Origin: Lachnospiraceae bacterium
GTDB taxonomy: Bacteria; Bacillota; Clostridia; Lachnospirales; Lachnospiraceae
DNA: 27,658 nt
NCBI GenBank assembly: GCA_009774375.1
Contig: VSNO01000041.1
Span: forward strand, 1-27,658
Direction: 5' to 3'
Below, in pieces: positions 1 to 8,267 of this stretch. How positions within the stretch are numbered: position 1 is the stretch's first letter; every line of letters starts with the position of its first letter. Made by a program: the position numbers and the translations under genes. The notes beneath the pieces were generated by a model. That model was not told where the DNA came from and did not search any database. It was given only the letters and a program-made list of their open reading frames with translations.

Positions 1-379
1 GCACAAAATCTTTCTTTTCCACAACTGCCTGAAATCCGAGCATCAGCATATCCTTTTTCTCGTAAGGATAGCTCCTCACATATGACACTGACTTCACGTC
101 CAGTCCCAATTCCTCGCCGACCTCACGCACCACCGTGTCCTCGGCGGATTCGCCGGGCTTCATGACCCCTGCGACACATACATGGTTCGTTGTCGAGACA
201 TAGTTCTGCCGCAGCAGCGCCACCTCGCCGCATTCATTCACAACTGCCGCGATAATGCTGGTGGTGAACATATCCCACAGCGGCACTTCGCACTGTGCGC
301 AGTACGGGATCACACCCTCGTCACCGATCTCCCTCATCTCCGCCTTCTTCCCACAATGGGGACAATATTGAAACTGCAT
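1..379 (-). CDS. NudC-like Nudix hydrolase, 3' end cut by window edge
   Basis: The 126 visible codons start with a zinc ribbon (Cys6, Cys9, Cys27, Cys30) followed by a complete Nudix box at residues 71-93: G-x5-E-x7-R-E-V-G-E-E-L-G-L. After the box comes a short aromatic/proline stretch (RSYPYEKKDMLMLGF) at the place where NADH pyrophosphatases carry their SQPWPFPxS substrate motif. Zinc ribbon plus Nudix is the layout of the NudC family, which hydrolyses NAD(H) and related dinucleotides with a divalent metal. The motif here is diverged, so the substrate is uncertain. The ATG at 379 lies just behind an AAAGGAG-like site. It is the last visible gene of a likely operon with the MreB-like gene (13 nt apart) and the muramidase. 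Its C-terminus lies outside the window. Confidence 0.85.
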   Translation of the reverse strand, partial: MQFQYCPHCGKKAEMREIGDEGVIPYCAQCEVPLWDMFTTSIIAAVVNECGEVALLRQNYVSTTNHVCVAGVMKPGESAEDTVVREVGEELGLDVKSVSYVRSYPYEKKDMLMLGFQAVVEKKDFV

Positions 380-392
380 GATCCAACTCCTT

Positions 393-992
393 TCAATACT
401 CTGCTGCTCCATCACTCTGAACTTCCTGCAGCAGCGCCCCGACCCGGTCCGCAGATATTCCCTGCCGGCGCGCATACTGCAGAATATCGCCGATCGCCTC
501 TGCAACATACCGCTCCGGCACATACTTGGCGATCCTGATAAAAATGTCATACTCCGCAGGCTTCCCAGGCTGATGCGCCGTCATATCCTTTGAAAACGTC
601 TCATAACCGCCATCATAAAATGTGACCTCCCTGGCGCCCAGCTGAAGCACCAAATCCTCCAGCGCCTTCTTTTCCACCTCTGTAATATCCGGAGCAACAC
701 CGCAGACAACGATATGCGGCTTCCGAAAGCGTCGTTTTCCCCAAGTCCGCTCCAACATGATACGAAACATACGTACCGCCGCGCGGTAATCGGCGATCAT
801 TCCCCGGCGCAATGGCGATACCACCACCACTCCGTCCCGCTTCTGCTGCGCGATCTGCTCCGCCTCCGTCCCGACTGCAAGAATCTTCCCGTCAGAGTGC
901 TGATAGGCGATCAGGGATCTCTCCCTCAGTACCAGCCCTTTGTTTTTGATATAAACCTCTATATCCGCTGGTTCGTATTTCGTATCTGACAT
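393..992 (-). CDS. Truncated MreB/actin-like protein (199 aa)
   Basis: The first ~125 residues resemble the N-terminal part of MreB: VYIKNKGLVLRERSLIAY, then KILAVGTEA, then SPLRRGMIADY, then a segment ending EVEKKALEDLVLQLGAREV that matches MreB's TEVEKRAVEDA-GAKEV region. MreB is normally about 330-345 residues and binds ATP through two phosphate loops. Here the first loop (DLGTANT) is reduced to 'DI' and the second, together with the C-terminal half, is missing. In its place is a helical tail of about 70 residues. It therefore cannot be a normal ATP-binding filament protein; it may be a degenerate paralogue or an accessory protein. I chose the ATG at 992 because of the GGAGGAGAAAG site before it and because upstream residues have no MreB similarity. 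It lies between the muramidase and Nudix genes in one direction. Confidence 0.7.
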   Translation of the reverse strand: MSDTKYEPADIEVYIKNKGLVLRERSLIAYQHSDGKILAVGTEAEQIAQQKRDGVVVVSPLRRGMIADYRAAVRMFRIMLERTWGKRRFRKPHIVVCGVAPDITEVEKKALEDLVLQLGAREVTFYDGGYETFSKDMTAHQPGKPAEYDIFIRIAKYVPERYVAEAIGDILQYARRQGISADRVGALLQEVQSDGAAEY

Positions 993-1060
993 ATGATCTT
1001 TCTCCTCCACCTGTGTATCGCTAATCTTTTCAGAAGTCTCCAGCCAGGCATTTCTCCCAG

Positions 1061-2092
1061 TCAGTACATGATCTTCTGTATCATCAGCTTTTCCAGATCC
1101 TGCTTTGTCCCTTTGAACACATTCACGTCGATGTATTTCTGGTCGCCCGCATAGCCGTCGAGCATCGCCGTATCCATATACTGCCAGAAACTCCATTTAT
1201 TCCCAAAGAGGACAGACGGCGGACAGTAGACACTCCGCACCCACAGCGGATACTCCTCGAATTCCCCCTTGATATAGTCATTGTAGACTGTGTAAGTCGT
1301 ATATATGATCGGCTTGATCTCATAGTGCTGCTCCAGCGTATCCAGCATCGATCTGAGATTCTCGATCACCTCGGAGCGCCCCGGCGGATTGCTCCTCTTG
1401 TCCCCATAATATTCCACATCGACAACCGGCGCAAGCTTTCCGTTCAGACTGCCCACCGTGTCAATGTAGGACGCCGCCTGCCTGTGCCCCTCACTGTCGA
1501 AACTGAAAAAATGGTAGGCGCCCAGATACAGATGCGTCTGCTCTGCCGCCTGCCAGTTATCCTGAAAACGGTCATCCACGTGCGTGCTTCCCTCCGTCGC
1601 CTTGATAAAGGCAAAGTCCAGATCCTGCGATAACACGTCCCAGTCGATCGTCCCCTGATAGTGGGACACATCCACGCCGTGAACCTCATATCCCTCCGCC
1701 ACGATCGGATTGATCTTAATCTCCTTGCGCAGCACGCGCAACCCCGTGACGATCACTGCCGCTGTCAGGGCACAAAACCCTGCCACCCAGAACCACCGCT
1801 TTTTATTTGAAGTCTTTTTATCTGCATTTACAGACTTCCTGTGTGGAACCTTGTTACTCAAAGTTCCTTGATCTATATTTTCCTGATCTAAAATTTCTCT
1901 ATCTGAATGATCAAAACTTACCTGATCCAAGTTCTCCTGATCTGTATTTTCTTGCTTCAAGTTCTCTTGTCCTATATTTTCTTGATCTATATTATTCAAA
2001 CTTATATGCTTCGAAACTTCTTTATTCAAATCTTCCTTTTTCAAATCTTCTCTATCCAGATTCTCCTGTCCCAACAATTTCATCTGCTCCAT
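1061..2092 (-). CDS. Membrane-anchored GH25 muramidase with repeat-rich cytoplasmic tail
   Basis: The catalytic domain (about residues 137-335) shows GH25 lysozyme landmarks: HGVDVSHYQGTIDW, FAFIKATEG, the acidic pair in APVVDVEYYGD, PLWVRSVY, WSFWQYMD and a final YIDVNVFKG. GH25 enzymes cleave the MurNAc-GlcNAc bond of peptidoglycan. A single membrane segment (about residues 100-118, WFWVAGFCALTAAVIVTGL) precedes it, so the enzyme should be anchored with the hydrolase outside. The ~98-residue cytoplasmic tail is unusual: a five-residue periodicity with Leu/Ile every fifth position, mostly (L/I/T)-(D/G/K)-Q-E-N. I chose ATG 2092 over an upstream GTG (2098) because the AGAGG site fits the ATG. 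It heads a likely operon with the MreB-like and Nudix genes. Confidence 0.9.
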   Translation of the reverse strand: MEQMKLLGQENLDREDLKKEDLNKEVSKHISLNNIDQENIGQENLKQENTDQENLDQVSFDHSDREILDQENIDQGTLSNKVPHRKSVNADKKTSNKKRWFWVAGFCALTAAVIVTGLRVLRKEIKINPIVAEGYEVHGVDVSHYQGTIDWDVLSQDLDFAFIKATEGSTHVDDRFQDNWQAAEQTHLYLGAYHFFSFDSEGHRQAASYIDTVGSLNGKLAPVVDVEYYGDKRSNPPGRSEVIENLRSMLDTLEQHYEIKPIIYTTYTVYNDYIKGEFEEYPLWVRSVYCPPSVLFGNKWSFWQYMDTAMLDGYAGDQKYIDVNVFKGTKQDLEKLMIQKIMY

Positions 2093-2135
2093 AGGCACCT
2101 CTATTTTATGATAGTCATCTCAAATCCTCTAATAC

Positions 2136-2164
2136 ATTATAACCATACTGTCGCTATTTACTCT
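2136..2164 (-). promoter_or_regulatory. Possible promoter of the GH25 operon
   Basis: A perfect TATAAT at 2136-2141 (minus strand) lies about 45 nt upstream of the muramidase start. The -35 region at about 2159-2164 (AGAGTA) is poor, so this is a tentative call resting on the -10 box and position. Confidence 0.35.
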
Positions 2165-2193
2165 CCAGACCACATGCACCGATATCCGAACAC

Positions 2194-2370
2194 ATTCCTC
2201 TGGCAGTTCAAACTGCCAGGGGAATCCTTTTCTCAAACAATTATACGATACTCACGACAGATAAGATCTGCCGTGAGTATCGCGCCAGCCGCAGCCGCGA
2301 AGCAGCATATTTCCTTATGCGGCTGTGTGCATCATTTTATACTGGTGGTCAGTCTTTTCGACCGCCAGTA
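2194..2370 (-). other. Cluster of four strong hairpins, possible structured RNA
   Basis: Four inverted repeats follow each other with gaps of only 3-20 nt. H1 is at 2194-2225 (15-bp arms around CTGGCAGTT). H2 is at 2246-2282 (11-bp arms CGATACTCACG plus an inner CAGAT/ATCTG). H3 is at 2286-2325 (arms CAGCCGCA). H4 is at 2340-2370 (11-bp arms TACTGGCGGTC, one G-U pair). None has a proper T-run on either side, so they are not ordinary terminators. They lie 110-280 nt downstream of a good minus-strand promoter (2478-2506) and upstream of the muramidase promoter. I recognise no known riboswitch. A palindromic-repeat array or a structured non-coding RNA are both possible. A 30-codon reading frame (2315-2407) overlaps H3 and H4 but has no clear ribosome binding site. 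Confidence 0.5.
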
Positions 2371-2477
2371 TATATCCATTTTCTATCATAAAACAATCTT
2401 GCTTCATTTTTGCATGTTTTTCCCAGGATCTCAAAAATAACCTCTCATGAAGCTTCCGCCCTTTTACTCCTTTTTTC

Positions 2478-2506
2478 AGTATAACAAATGAAAATCTATT
2501 TTACAA
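2478..2506 (-). promoter_or_regulatory. Minus-strand promoter TTGTAA-17-TATACT
   Basis: The -35 TTGTAA is at 2501-2506 and the -10 TATACT at 2478-2483, with exactly 17 bp between. It starts just downstream of the permease stop codon and points towards the hairpin cluster and the muramidase. No good open reading frame follows within 350 nt, which suggests a non-coding leader or RNA, or a long muramidase 5' UTR. Confidence 0.5.
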
Positions 2507-2520
2507 CGCATAAAATTGAT

Positions 2521-4950
2521 TCATCCCTGATACCGGATCCGCTCCACCAGCGACTCCCGCTTCACATTCCTGCTCAGGACAAAGGACAGCACCGCCTGCA
2601 GTGCGCCTATGAAAACAAACAAAAACAGCACTTCCCCGACCGGAAAGTGATAGATGCCCAGCCCTGCAAAAGAATTAACCTTGCAATACCGGAACAGTGC
2701 ATACCCCAGCGGGATCCCCACGACAAGCGACACTGCCGCCGTGCCAATGCTAAAGATAAGCCCCTCCAACTGCAGGCTCATGCCAAGCTGTCTGTTGGTC
2801 ATGCCGACCGCCTGCAGGATCCCGAACTCCTGCTTTCTCGTGACAATGCTTGTGATCATCGTGTTTGCCATGTTCATAAAACTGATGAATGCCACGATCA
2901 CGCAGACCAGATACGCCGGCAGTTTTGTGACGCGCATGGAAAGCTTTGCGACCGCAAGCTGATCCTGGTAGCTGTCCATCTTGATGTGTTCCACTCCCTC
3001 TGTCATTCGTTTCAGCGCTTCTCTGACCGTATCCACATCTTTTGGCGCGCAGTCGATCCAGATATCGCAGATAGTGACACCCGCAAATCCCAGCCTGTCA
3101 TACGTATCCTTTGTCATCGCCATGTGTGCCCCCAGATACCGGAACGTCCCGGCCATCTGCGGATCCCACGCCTTCTCCTCCACACCGTCGTACAGTGAAA
3201 AATGATATCTCCCGCCGATCTCAAATCCGTTTTCTTCCATATAATATCCCGTCCCATAGCACACTGCATCCTGCGCGCTCATCGCATCATAGTCCAGACC
3301 TTTGACCTCATCGTTTTTTACCTGCCTGTCAAAATCCTCCCTGTCCAGCACTAATATGCCGTACACGTCCCCCGTCTCCTTTCCCTGTGCATCCAGCCGC
3401 GTCCCATAGAGCATATGTTGTGTCCGCACCTCTGTCACGCCGGGGATCTCCCGGATCTCCTGGATCAGATCGTCATTCAGGGGATTTTTCTCCAGGACAT
3501 GATCCAGGTTATTTTCCGGATATGCCTCGTCCTCCATTCTGAAATCTAACTGGAGCTGAAACTGCCCATGCCAAACCTCACCCCTCGCCATGTACTCCGC
3601 GTCCATATTTCCCAGCCAGTTTGCCAGCACGACAAACAGCACACAGGACAATCCCATTGTCAGGATCGTCGATACCGCGCGCTTTTTGTGATCCGCGAGG
3701 CTCGCAAACGTCAGCGAGACAACATTCAGCTCACGCTTTCCTCTTCGCATGCCTCCGCCCTTTCCGCGCTCCCGGTAGCGCATCGCCTCTACCGCGGAGA
3801 CCGATGCCACCACACGCATCGGCTTTTTCAATGCAATCCATACCGTCAAAAAAGAGAGCGCCGCCATCATCAGCTGCAACGGCACGTTCAAAACGGACAC
3901 CCCTGTCATTTTCAGGGCAATGCCGCCCGCGTTCATATCCCTGATGATCAGGGCAAGCGCTGACCGCGCAACAGCAGTTCCCAGCAGCAACCCCGCCGGC
4001 ACACCGATACACGCCAGGTACATGCCCTCCCGCAAAATGATCTGCCGCATCTGCCGTCTCGTGGCACCGACCGCCTTCAGCCTCCCGTACTCCTGGATCT
4101 TCTGGATCACACCGACCTGAAAGATATTGTAGATAACGATCACCGAAAAGAAAACAACACCGGCGCAGACCACCGCACAGACCGCGATCGTCCCGGTTCC
4201 CGGATCCAGTTTCCACCTCAGGTAATTGTCGTTGGCAGCCACATTCCGCCCGTCAATGCCGCAGCGCGACGCAAGTTTCCTGAGCACCTCTTCCCTGTTG
4301 TCAAATGTGATCCCCACACTGTCGTCAAGGCGGAACAATACCTTGTAGCGTCTGTCCTCCCCTGCGACGCACTTCTCATAAAATGCTTCCGATGTACACG
4401 CCGCCATTACATTTGTCTCGATATCAGACTGCCGAAAAAATCCGCAGATGACAAACTCTCCCGGCTGATACATCGATTTCAGATCCGTCCGGAACGCGAG
4501 GGTGACCGTGTCTCCGATCCGGGGATCCAAAATCCCCAGCTCTCTGAAAAATCCCGGCGCGGCGGCGCTCTCATTTTCAGCCTGCGGATAGCGCCCCTCC
4601 GCGATCGAACGCTCCATGTGCGACAGCGCCCTCGCCGTCCTGTCCATAAAGGTCAGTATCAACGTTTTGTCACTGTCCACCTCCGCATAGTCCGCACTCC
4701 GCCCGATCTCGGTAAACACCGCCTGCCGCGCCATCTCCGCTATATTTTCCGCTGTCGCGTCCCTGTATATGCCATAGAATTCCCCGTAAAGCTCCGCCGC
4801 ATTAGCCCGCTGCATCCCGATAATGCCATACCCGGCACCGGAAACAGCCGTCAGAAGCAGCGTCGTGAGCGCGATCGATATGACGATCAGGATACTCCTT
4901 GTTTTGTCCTTTCTCACATTTGCCCTCGCAAGCCCCGTTATCGTCCGCAT
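2521..4950 (-). CDS. ABC transporter permease, FtsX/MacB type (809 aa)
   Basis: This large permease has an N-terminal membrane segment (about residues 18-40), an extracellular domain of about 210 residues, a block of three membrane segments, then a second N-terminal anchor (near residue 420), a second extracellular domain and a final block of three membrane segments. Each block begins with the FtsX-type signature of a helix followed by charged residues: VIQKIQEYGRLKAVGATRRQM and TRKQEFGILQAVGMTNRQL. Two FtsX domains in ~800 residues is the usual form of Firmicutes permeases that work with a MacB/BceA-type ATPase, often for antimicrobial peptide resistance or lipoprotein/lipid handling. Its start overlaps the ATPase stop by 13 nt, so the two are translationally linked. 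The substrate cannot be read from sequence. Confidence 0.92.
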   Translation of the reverse strand: MRTITGLARANVRKDKTRSILIVISIALTTLLLTAVSGAGYGIIGMQRANAAELYGEFYGIYRDATAENIAEMARQAVFTEIGRSADYAEVDSDKTLILTFMDRTARALSHMERSIAEGRYPQAENESAAAPGFFRELGILDPRIGDTVTLAFRTDLKSMYQPGEFVICGFFRQSDIETNVMAACTSEAFYEKCVAGEDRRYKVLFRLDDSVGITFDNREEVLRKLASRCGIDGRNVAANDNYLRWKLDPGTGTIAVCAVVCAGVVFFSVIVIYNIFQVGVIQKIQEYGRLKAVGATRRQMRQIILREGMYLACIGVPAGLLLGTAVARSALALIIRDMNAGGIALKMTGVSVLNVPLQLMMAALSFLTVWIALKKPMRVVASVSAVEAMRYRERGKGGGMRRGKRELNVVSLTFASLADHKKRAVSTILTMGLSCVLFVVLANWLGNMDAEYMARGEVWHGQFQLQLDFRMEDEAYPENNLDHVLEKNPLNDDLIQEIREIPGVTEVRTQHMLYGTRLDAQGKETGDVYGILVLDREDFDRQVKNDEVKGLDYDAMSAQDAVCYGTGYYMEENGFEIGGRYHFSLYDGVEEKAWDPQMAGTFRYLGAHMAMTKDTYDRLGFAGVTICDIWIDCAPKDVDTVREALKRMTEGVEHIKMDSYQDQLAVAKLSMRVTKLPAYLVCVIVAFISFMNMANTMITSIVTRKQEFGILQAVGMTNRQLGMSLQLEGLIFSIGTAAVSLVVGIPLGYALFRYCKVNSFAGLGIYHFPVGEVLFLFVFIGALQAVLSFVLSRNVKRESLVERIRYQG

Positions 4951-5621
4951 CGCATCTCCCCCACCTTTCCGTCCTCGATCACAATGGTCCTGTCCGCCAG
5001 CTGGGCAATATCCTCATCGTGCGTGATCATCACTAGCGTCTGCCCGTATTTCTGCGCGGACATCTTCATCAGCCCGATCACCTCGTCGCCCGTCCTCGAA
5101 TCCAGATTTCCCGTCGGTTCGTCCGTAAACACGATATCCGGTCTTGACGCCAGCGCCCTCGCGACCGCCACGCGCTGCTGCTGGCCGCCCGACAGCGTGT
5201 TGGGCAGATTGTGGATCTTGCTGTCCAGCCCCAGGGTACTGACGATATCCTTCACAAAAGCCGTATCGGCCCTTCTCCCGTCCAGTCCGATTGGCAGCAC
5301 GATATTCTCCCATACATTGATCGACGAGACCAGGTTAAAAGCCTGAAAGACAAACCCTATCCTGCGCCTGCGGAAGACGGCAAGGGCGTCCTCCTTCAAT
5401 GAAAAGAGTTCCATGTCCCCCACGTACACCTTCCCGCTCGTCGGATCATCCAGACCGCCCATCATATGCAAAAGCGTGCTCTTCCCGGAACCTGACTTTC
5501 CCACGACCGCCACAAACTCGCCCCGCCCGACAGCTATCGTGACATCGTCCACCGCCCGCACCTCATTCTCTCCCGATCCGTAAAATTTGCAAAGATGCTC
5601 CGTTCTTAAGATCGTATTCAT
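4938..5621 (-). CDS. ABC transporter ATP-binding protein (MacB/LolD/BceA type)
   Basis: A complete nucleotide-binding domain of 227 residues: Walker A GKSGSGKST near residue 42, a Q-loop in VFQAFNLV, signature LSGGQQQR, Walker B IVFTDEP with the following TGNLDS typical of the MacB/LolD subgroup, and switch histidine in MITHDE. It energises the FtsX-type permease encoded immediately downstream with a 13-nt overlap. I chose the ATG at 5621; a TTG directly before it (5624) is also possible because AAGGAGG lies about 9 nt upstream of the ATG. A terminator at 5703-5734 separates it from the beta-lactamase-like gene, so it probably has its own promoter. The two-component genes at 6.9-9.8 kb may control it, as in Bce-type modules, but this is inferred only from proximity. 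Confidence 0.93.
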   Translation of the reverse strand: MNTILRTEHLCKFYGSGENEVRAVDDVTIAVGRGEFVAVVGKSGSGKSTLLHMMGGLDDPTSGKVYVGDMELFSLKEDALAVFRRRRIGFVFQAFNLVSSINVWENIVLPIGLDGRRADTAFVKDIVSTLGLDSKIHNLPNTLSGGQQQRVAVARALASRPDIVFTDEPTGNLDSRTGDEVIGLMKMSAQKYGQTLVMITHDEDIAQLADRTIVIEDGKVGEMRCGR

Positions 5622-5702
5622 CAAAAACCGCCTCCTTTTTTATGCATATAAACATCTTACCTCATTATCCCACACCTTTCTTTCAATCTGCTTTCAGAAA
5701 CA

Positions 5703-5734
5703 GAAAAAAGTCTTACAGTTTTGTAAGACTTTTC
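5703..5734 (-). terminator. Rho-independent terminator
   Basis: A perfect 11-bp stem (AAGTCTTACA / TGTAAGACTT core) with a 4-nt loop is followed on the minus strand by T6. It begins a few bases after the beta-lactamase-like stop codon (5738) and ends transcription from the two-component/beta-lactamase side before the ABC genes. Confidence 0.88.
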
Positions 5735-5737
5735 CCC

Positions 5738-6851
5738 TCAATCCGATACCGCATAAAACGTATTATATATTTCTCTCTGTATCTGCCTCGTCAGATCCCA
5801 CACGTCGCAGTCCTGATTAGACAGGACTGTCACAGATATGTCTTCTTTCGGATAATAGTTAAATCTGGCGGCAACGCCGTCATTCTGCCCGTCTTTGTAG
5901 ATACAGAAGGGTTCTTTCCGATCCGGCAGGAAAAGAAACTCAAATGCATAACCGTTTCTTTCATACAATCCGGGAATCCCCCACCATCCCTTTTCCCGCG
6001 TATATGGGCAGTGAGCCGTCAGAAACAGTTCTGCATGTGTATCGTCGAGCAGGATCTTCTTTTGTACTGCGGCCAGAAAAAGATTCATATCCTCCGCCGT
6101 TGTATACGCCCCTCCATCCGGTGTTCCCACAGGCGGAAAACAGTAAATATTTTTCTTATGTCCAACTACTTCTCCGTCTTCATTGTACACATTCAGATAA
6201 CCTTCCGCCGTATTTTCATTGATGGAATCCATTGATAAAAAAGCCGTATTTCTCATTCCGGCTTTTCGGAACACATTCTCTGTCACATATTCGCGATAGC
6301 TTATACCTGTGATCTCTTCGATCGCAAGTCCCAGCAGGACATAGGAACAGTTACAATACCGGACATCCGTACCCGGTTCAAAATTAGGCTTCTTATAGGC
6401 AAAATTTTTCAAGAAATCCCTGCATTCCCTGATCGCATAATTAGGCGAAGTGACAAAAAGATCGGAATATTGTTCTCCCGCTTCCTCCTCCGCATCATCA
6501 TGAATGCCGGACGTATGGTTCAATAGCTGCCCGATCGTAACATCCGGAGAAATCTCCGTTCCTTCCAGGTCGATAATCTGCGTTATGTGATCTGACAATT
6601 TCAGTTTTTTCTCCTGTACAAGCTGCAAAACGGCCGCTGCCGTAAACACTTTCGTAATAGATGCCGTATCAAATATTGGGTATTTTAAATGCCCGGTTTG
6701 CAAAACCATACGCCCCTGAAAATGCAGTGTGTCCTTTGCATTTTATCATACATACGCCGCTAAACCGATCATGTCCGCCGCAGTCTTCACATAATGTTTC
6801 CGCCATGTCTTTTATTTTCTTATCGATCGGTTCCGGATCTCGTTCTTCCAT
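5738..6851 (-). pseudogene. Serine beta-lactamase-like hydrolase, frameshifted
   Basis: Two overlapping frames together make one serine hydrolase of the class C beta-lactamase/penicillin-binding fold. The N-terminal 60 codons (ATG at 6851, AGGAG site) contain FSGVCMIKCKGHTAFSGAYGFANRAFKIPN, then stop at 6669. The rest (from about 6700) contains FDTASITKVF with the SxxK active site, HTSGI and YCN for the YxN motif. Families of this type normally read KIPN-(about five residues)-FDTASITK, so the join is consistent with a short deletion of 2 modulo 3 bases, perhaps 14 nt, close to 6670-6680. An internal ATG at 6709 with a weak AGGGG site could in principle start a 323-residue product containing all catalytic motifs but lacking the first beta strand. 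I call it a pseudogene because of the break, though a sequencing error is possible. Confidence 0.75.
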
Positions 6852-6922
6852 ATAATATCAACTCCTGCTCAAAATGAAATTCCGTGAGATCATCTCATCC
6901 GCCTTCCTGCACTTTCCCTGTT

Positions 6923-8254
6923 TTACATGCTCCCTGGAAATCTCCAGCTTCTCAAGTATGGCAGCTGAAACACAAAACAGCTCCCCCGTTTCCCATGACG
7001 CGGCGCCGCGACGACCAGCGTCCCATCGTGCCGCGATGCGATCTCACGCGCCAGGTACAGCCCTACGCCGGAGCCGGACTCCCGCTGCACTTCATCGGCG
7101 CCGCCCCTGTAAAACCGCTGAAAGATCCGGTTCCAGTCGCTCCGTGGAATCCCGATGCCCGCATCCTCGATCTCAACACGCACATAAACAGTCAGCCTGA
7201 TCATGCGGATCGTGATCTTCGTCTGACCCGCACTGTACTTCACTGCGTTTTCCAGCACATTCAGGAACGCCTCGCACAGCCATTTCGGATCGTGCAGAAC
7301 CTTGACCTGATGCAGCTCCTCCCCCGCCTCCAGCTCGATCTCGATCCCCCGCTCCTCCGCCTTAGGATAAATACGGTTCACCGCGAGCAGAATCGTGTCG
7401 AACAGATCCCGCTCCTCCTTTTTGAGCCTGATCATGCCCGTCTCCATGCGCGAAATATTGACCAGCGCCGACACCAGTTCCTCCAGCCGCAGGATCTGGA
7501 CGCCGCACCGCCCCAGAAACTCCTGCTGTTCCGCCGGATCCAACCCGCCGGACTGCAGGATCTCGAAACAGGTCTTAAGCGCCGCAACCGGAGTTTTCAA
7601 CTGATGCGAAATGTCCGTCACAAGCGCCTTCGTCCCCTCCCGCTCCGCACCCGCCCGCCTGCCAAACAGCCCGATGCTGTCCGCCAATGCGGCAAATTCC
7701 ATCAGCAGACGCCCCAGATCCTCATCGACGTTTTCCAGCATGTTCTGACCGCTGTCAATTGCATGCGCATCTGTTTCACTGCCGATCGAATCTGACAGGT
7801 CTGCGGATAAACTTCCCCCGACACTGTCACGCAGTCCGGTCACACACTCCTGCAGTCCGAGCAGTTCCGCCTTGCGCATCTGCTTTTGTCTCTTGTCCGT
7901 CAGAAAAAGCAGTGCCAGAAGTCCCGCCCCCATCAGCAGAAAGATCACAACGATCACTGTCCAGTCAAGATACAGGGACTTTTTATAACGGTCTGCAAAA
8001 TCCCTGTGAAATCCATACAAAGCCAGGCGCTGCTCCACCTCTGCAGACTCTGCCTTGATCTGGCCTTTCAACAGCCCTGTCACGATATCGACGGACTCCA
8101 TTTCCTCGTCCTGCAGGACCGCATAGAGAATCTCCATCTTTTCCTCATAGCCGCGCCGCGCCTGAACCATCAGTAACCCCGTCGGCAGAGCCATCATGAT
8201 CAATATAAATACCGCTATCACATATGATCGATACGCTTGTTTTCCTTTTTTCAT
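6923..8254 (-). CDS. Sensor histidine kinase (two membrane segments)
   Basis: 443 residues: membrane segments at about 9-30 and 97-119 enclose a short (~65-residue) extracellular loop. A linker with coiled-coil character follows, then the dimerisation/phosphoacceptor helix with DISHQLKTPVAALK (His217), and the catalytic domain with N-box FLNVLENAVKYS (about 330-341), G1 DAGIGIP and G2 SGSGVGLYLA. All catalytic motifs look intact. It autophosphorylates on His217 and should pass phosphate to the OmpR-type regulator encoded two genes upstream in the same operon (14 nt after the lipoprotein gene). The ATG at 8254 has only a weak ribosome site, consistent with coupling to the preceding gene. The signal is unknown; the membrane-tethered lipoprotein between the two partners is a candidate accessory sensor. 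Confidence 0.9.
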   Translation of the reverse strand: MKKGKQAYRSYVIAVFILIMMALPTGLLMVQARRGYEEKMEILYAVLQDEEMESVDIVTGLLKGQIKAESAEVEQRLALYGFHRDFADRYKKSLYLDWTVIVVIFLLMGAGLLALLFLTDKRQKQMRKAELLGLQECVTGLRDSVGGSLSADLSDSIGSETDAHAIDSGQNMLENVDEDLGRLLMEFAALADSIGLFGRRAGAEREGTKALVTDISHQLKTPVAALKTCFEILQSGGLDPAEQQEFLGRCGVQILRLEELVSALVNISRMETGMIRLKKEERDLFDTILLAVNRIYPKAEERGIEIELEAGEELHQVKVLHDPKWLCEAFLNVLENAVKYSAGQTKITIRMIRLTVYVRVEIEDAGIGIPRSDWNRIFQRFYRGGADEVQRESGSGVGLYLAREIASRHDGTLVVAAPRHGKRGSCFVFQLPYLRSWRFPGSM

Positions 8255-8267
8255 ACGATTTTATATC

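Noticed and set aside
2315..2407. A 30-codon minus-strand frame inside the hairpin cluster
   Set aside because: It has no convincing ribosome site, and the hairpins constrain the sequence; kept only as a remark under the cluster.
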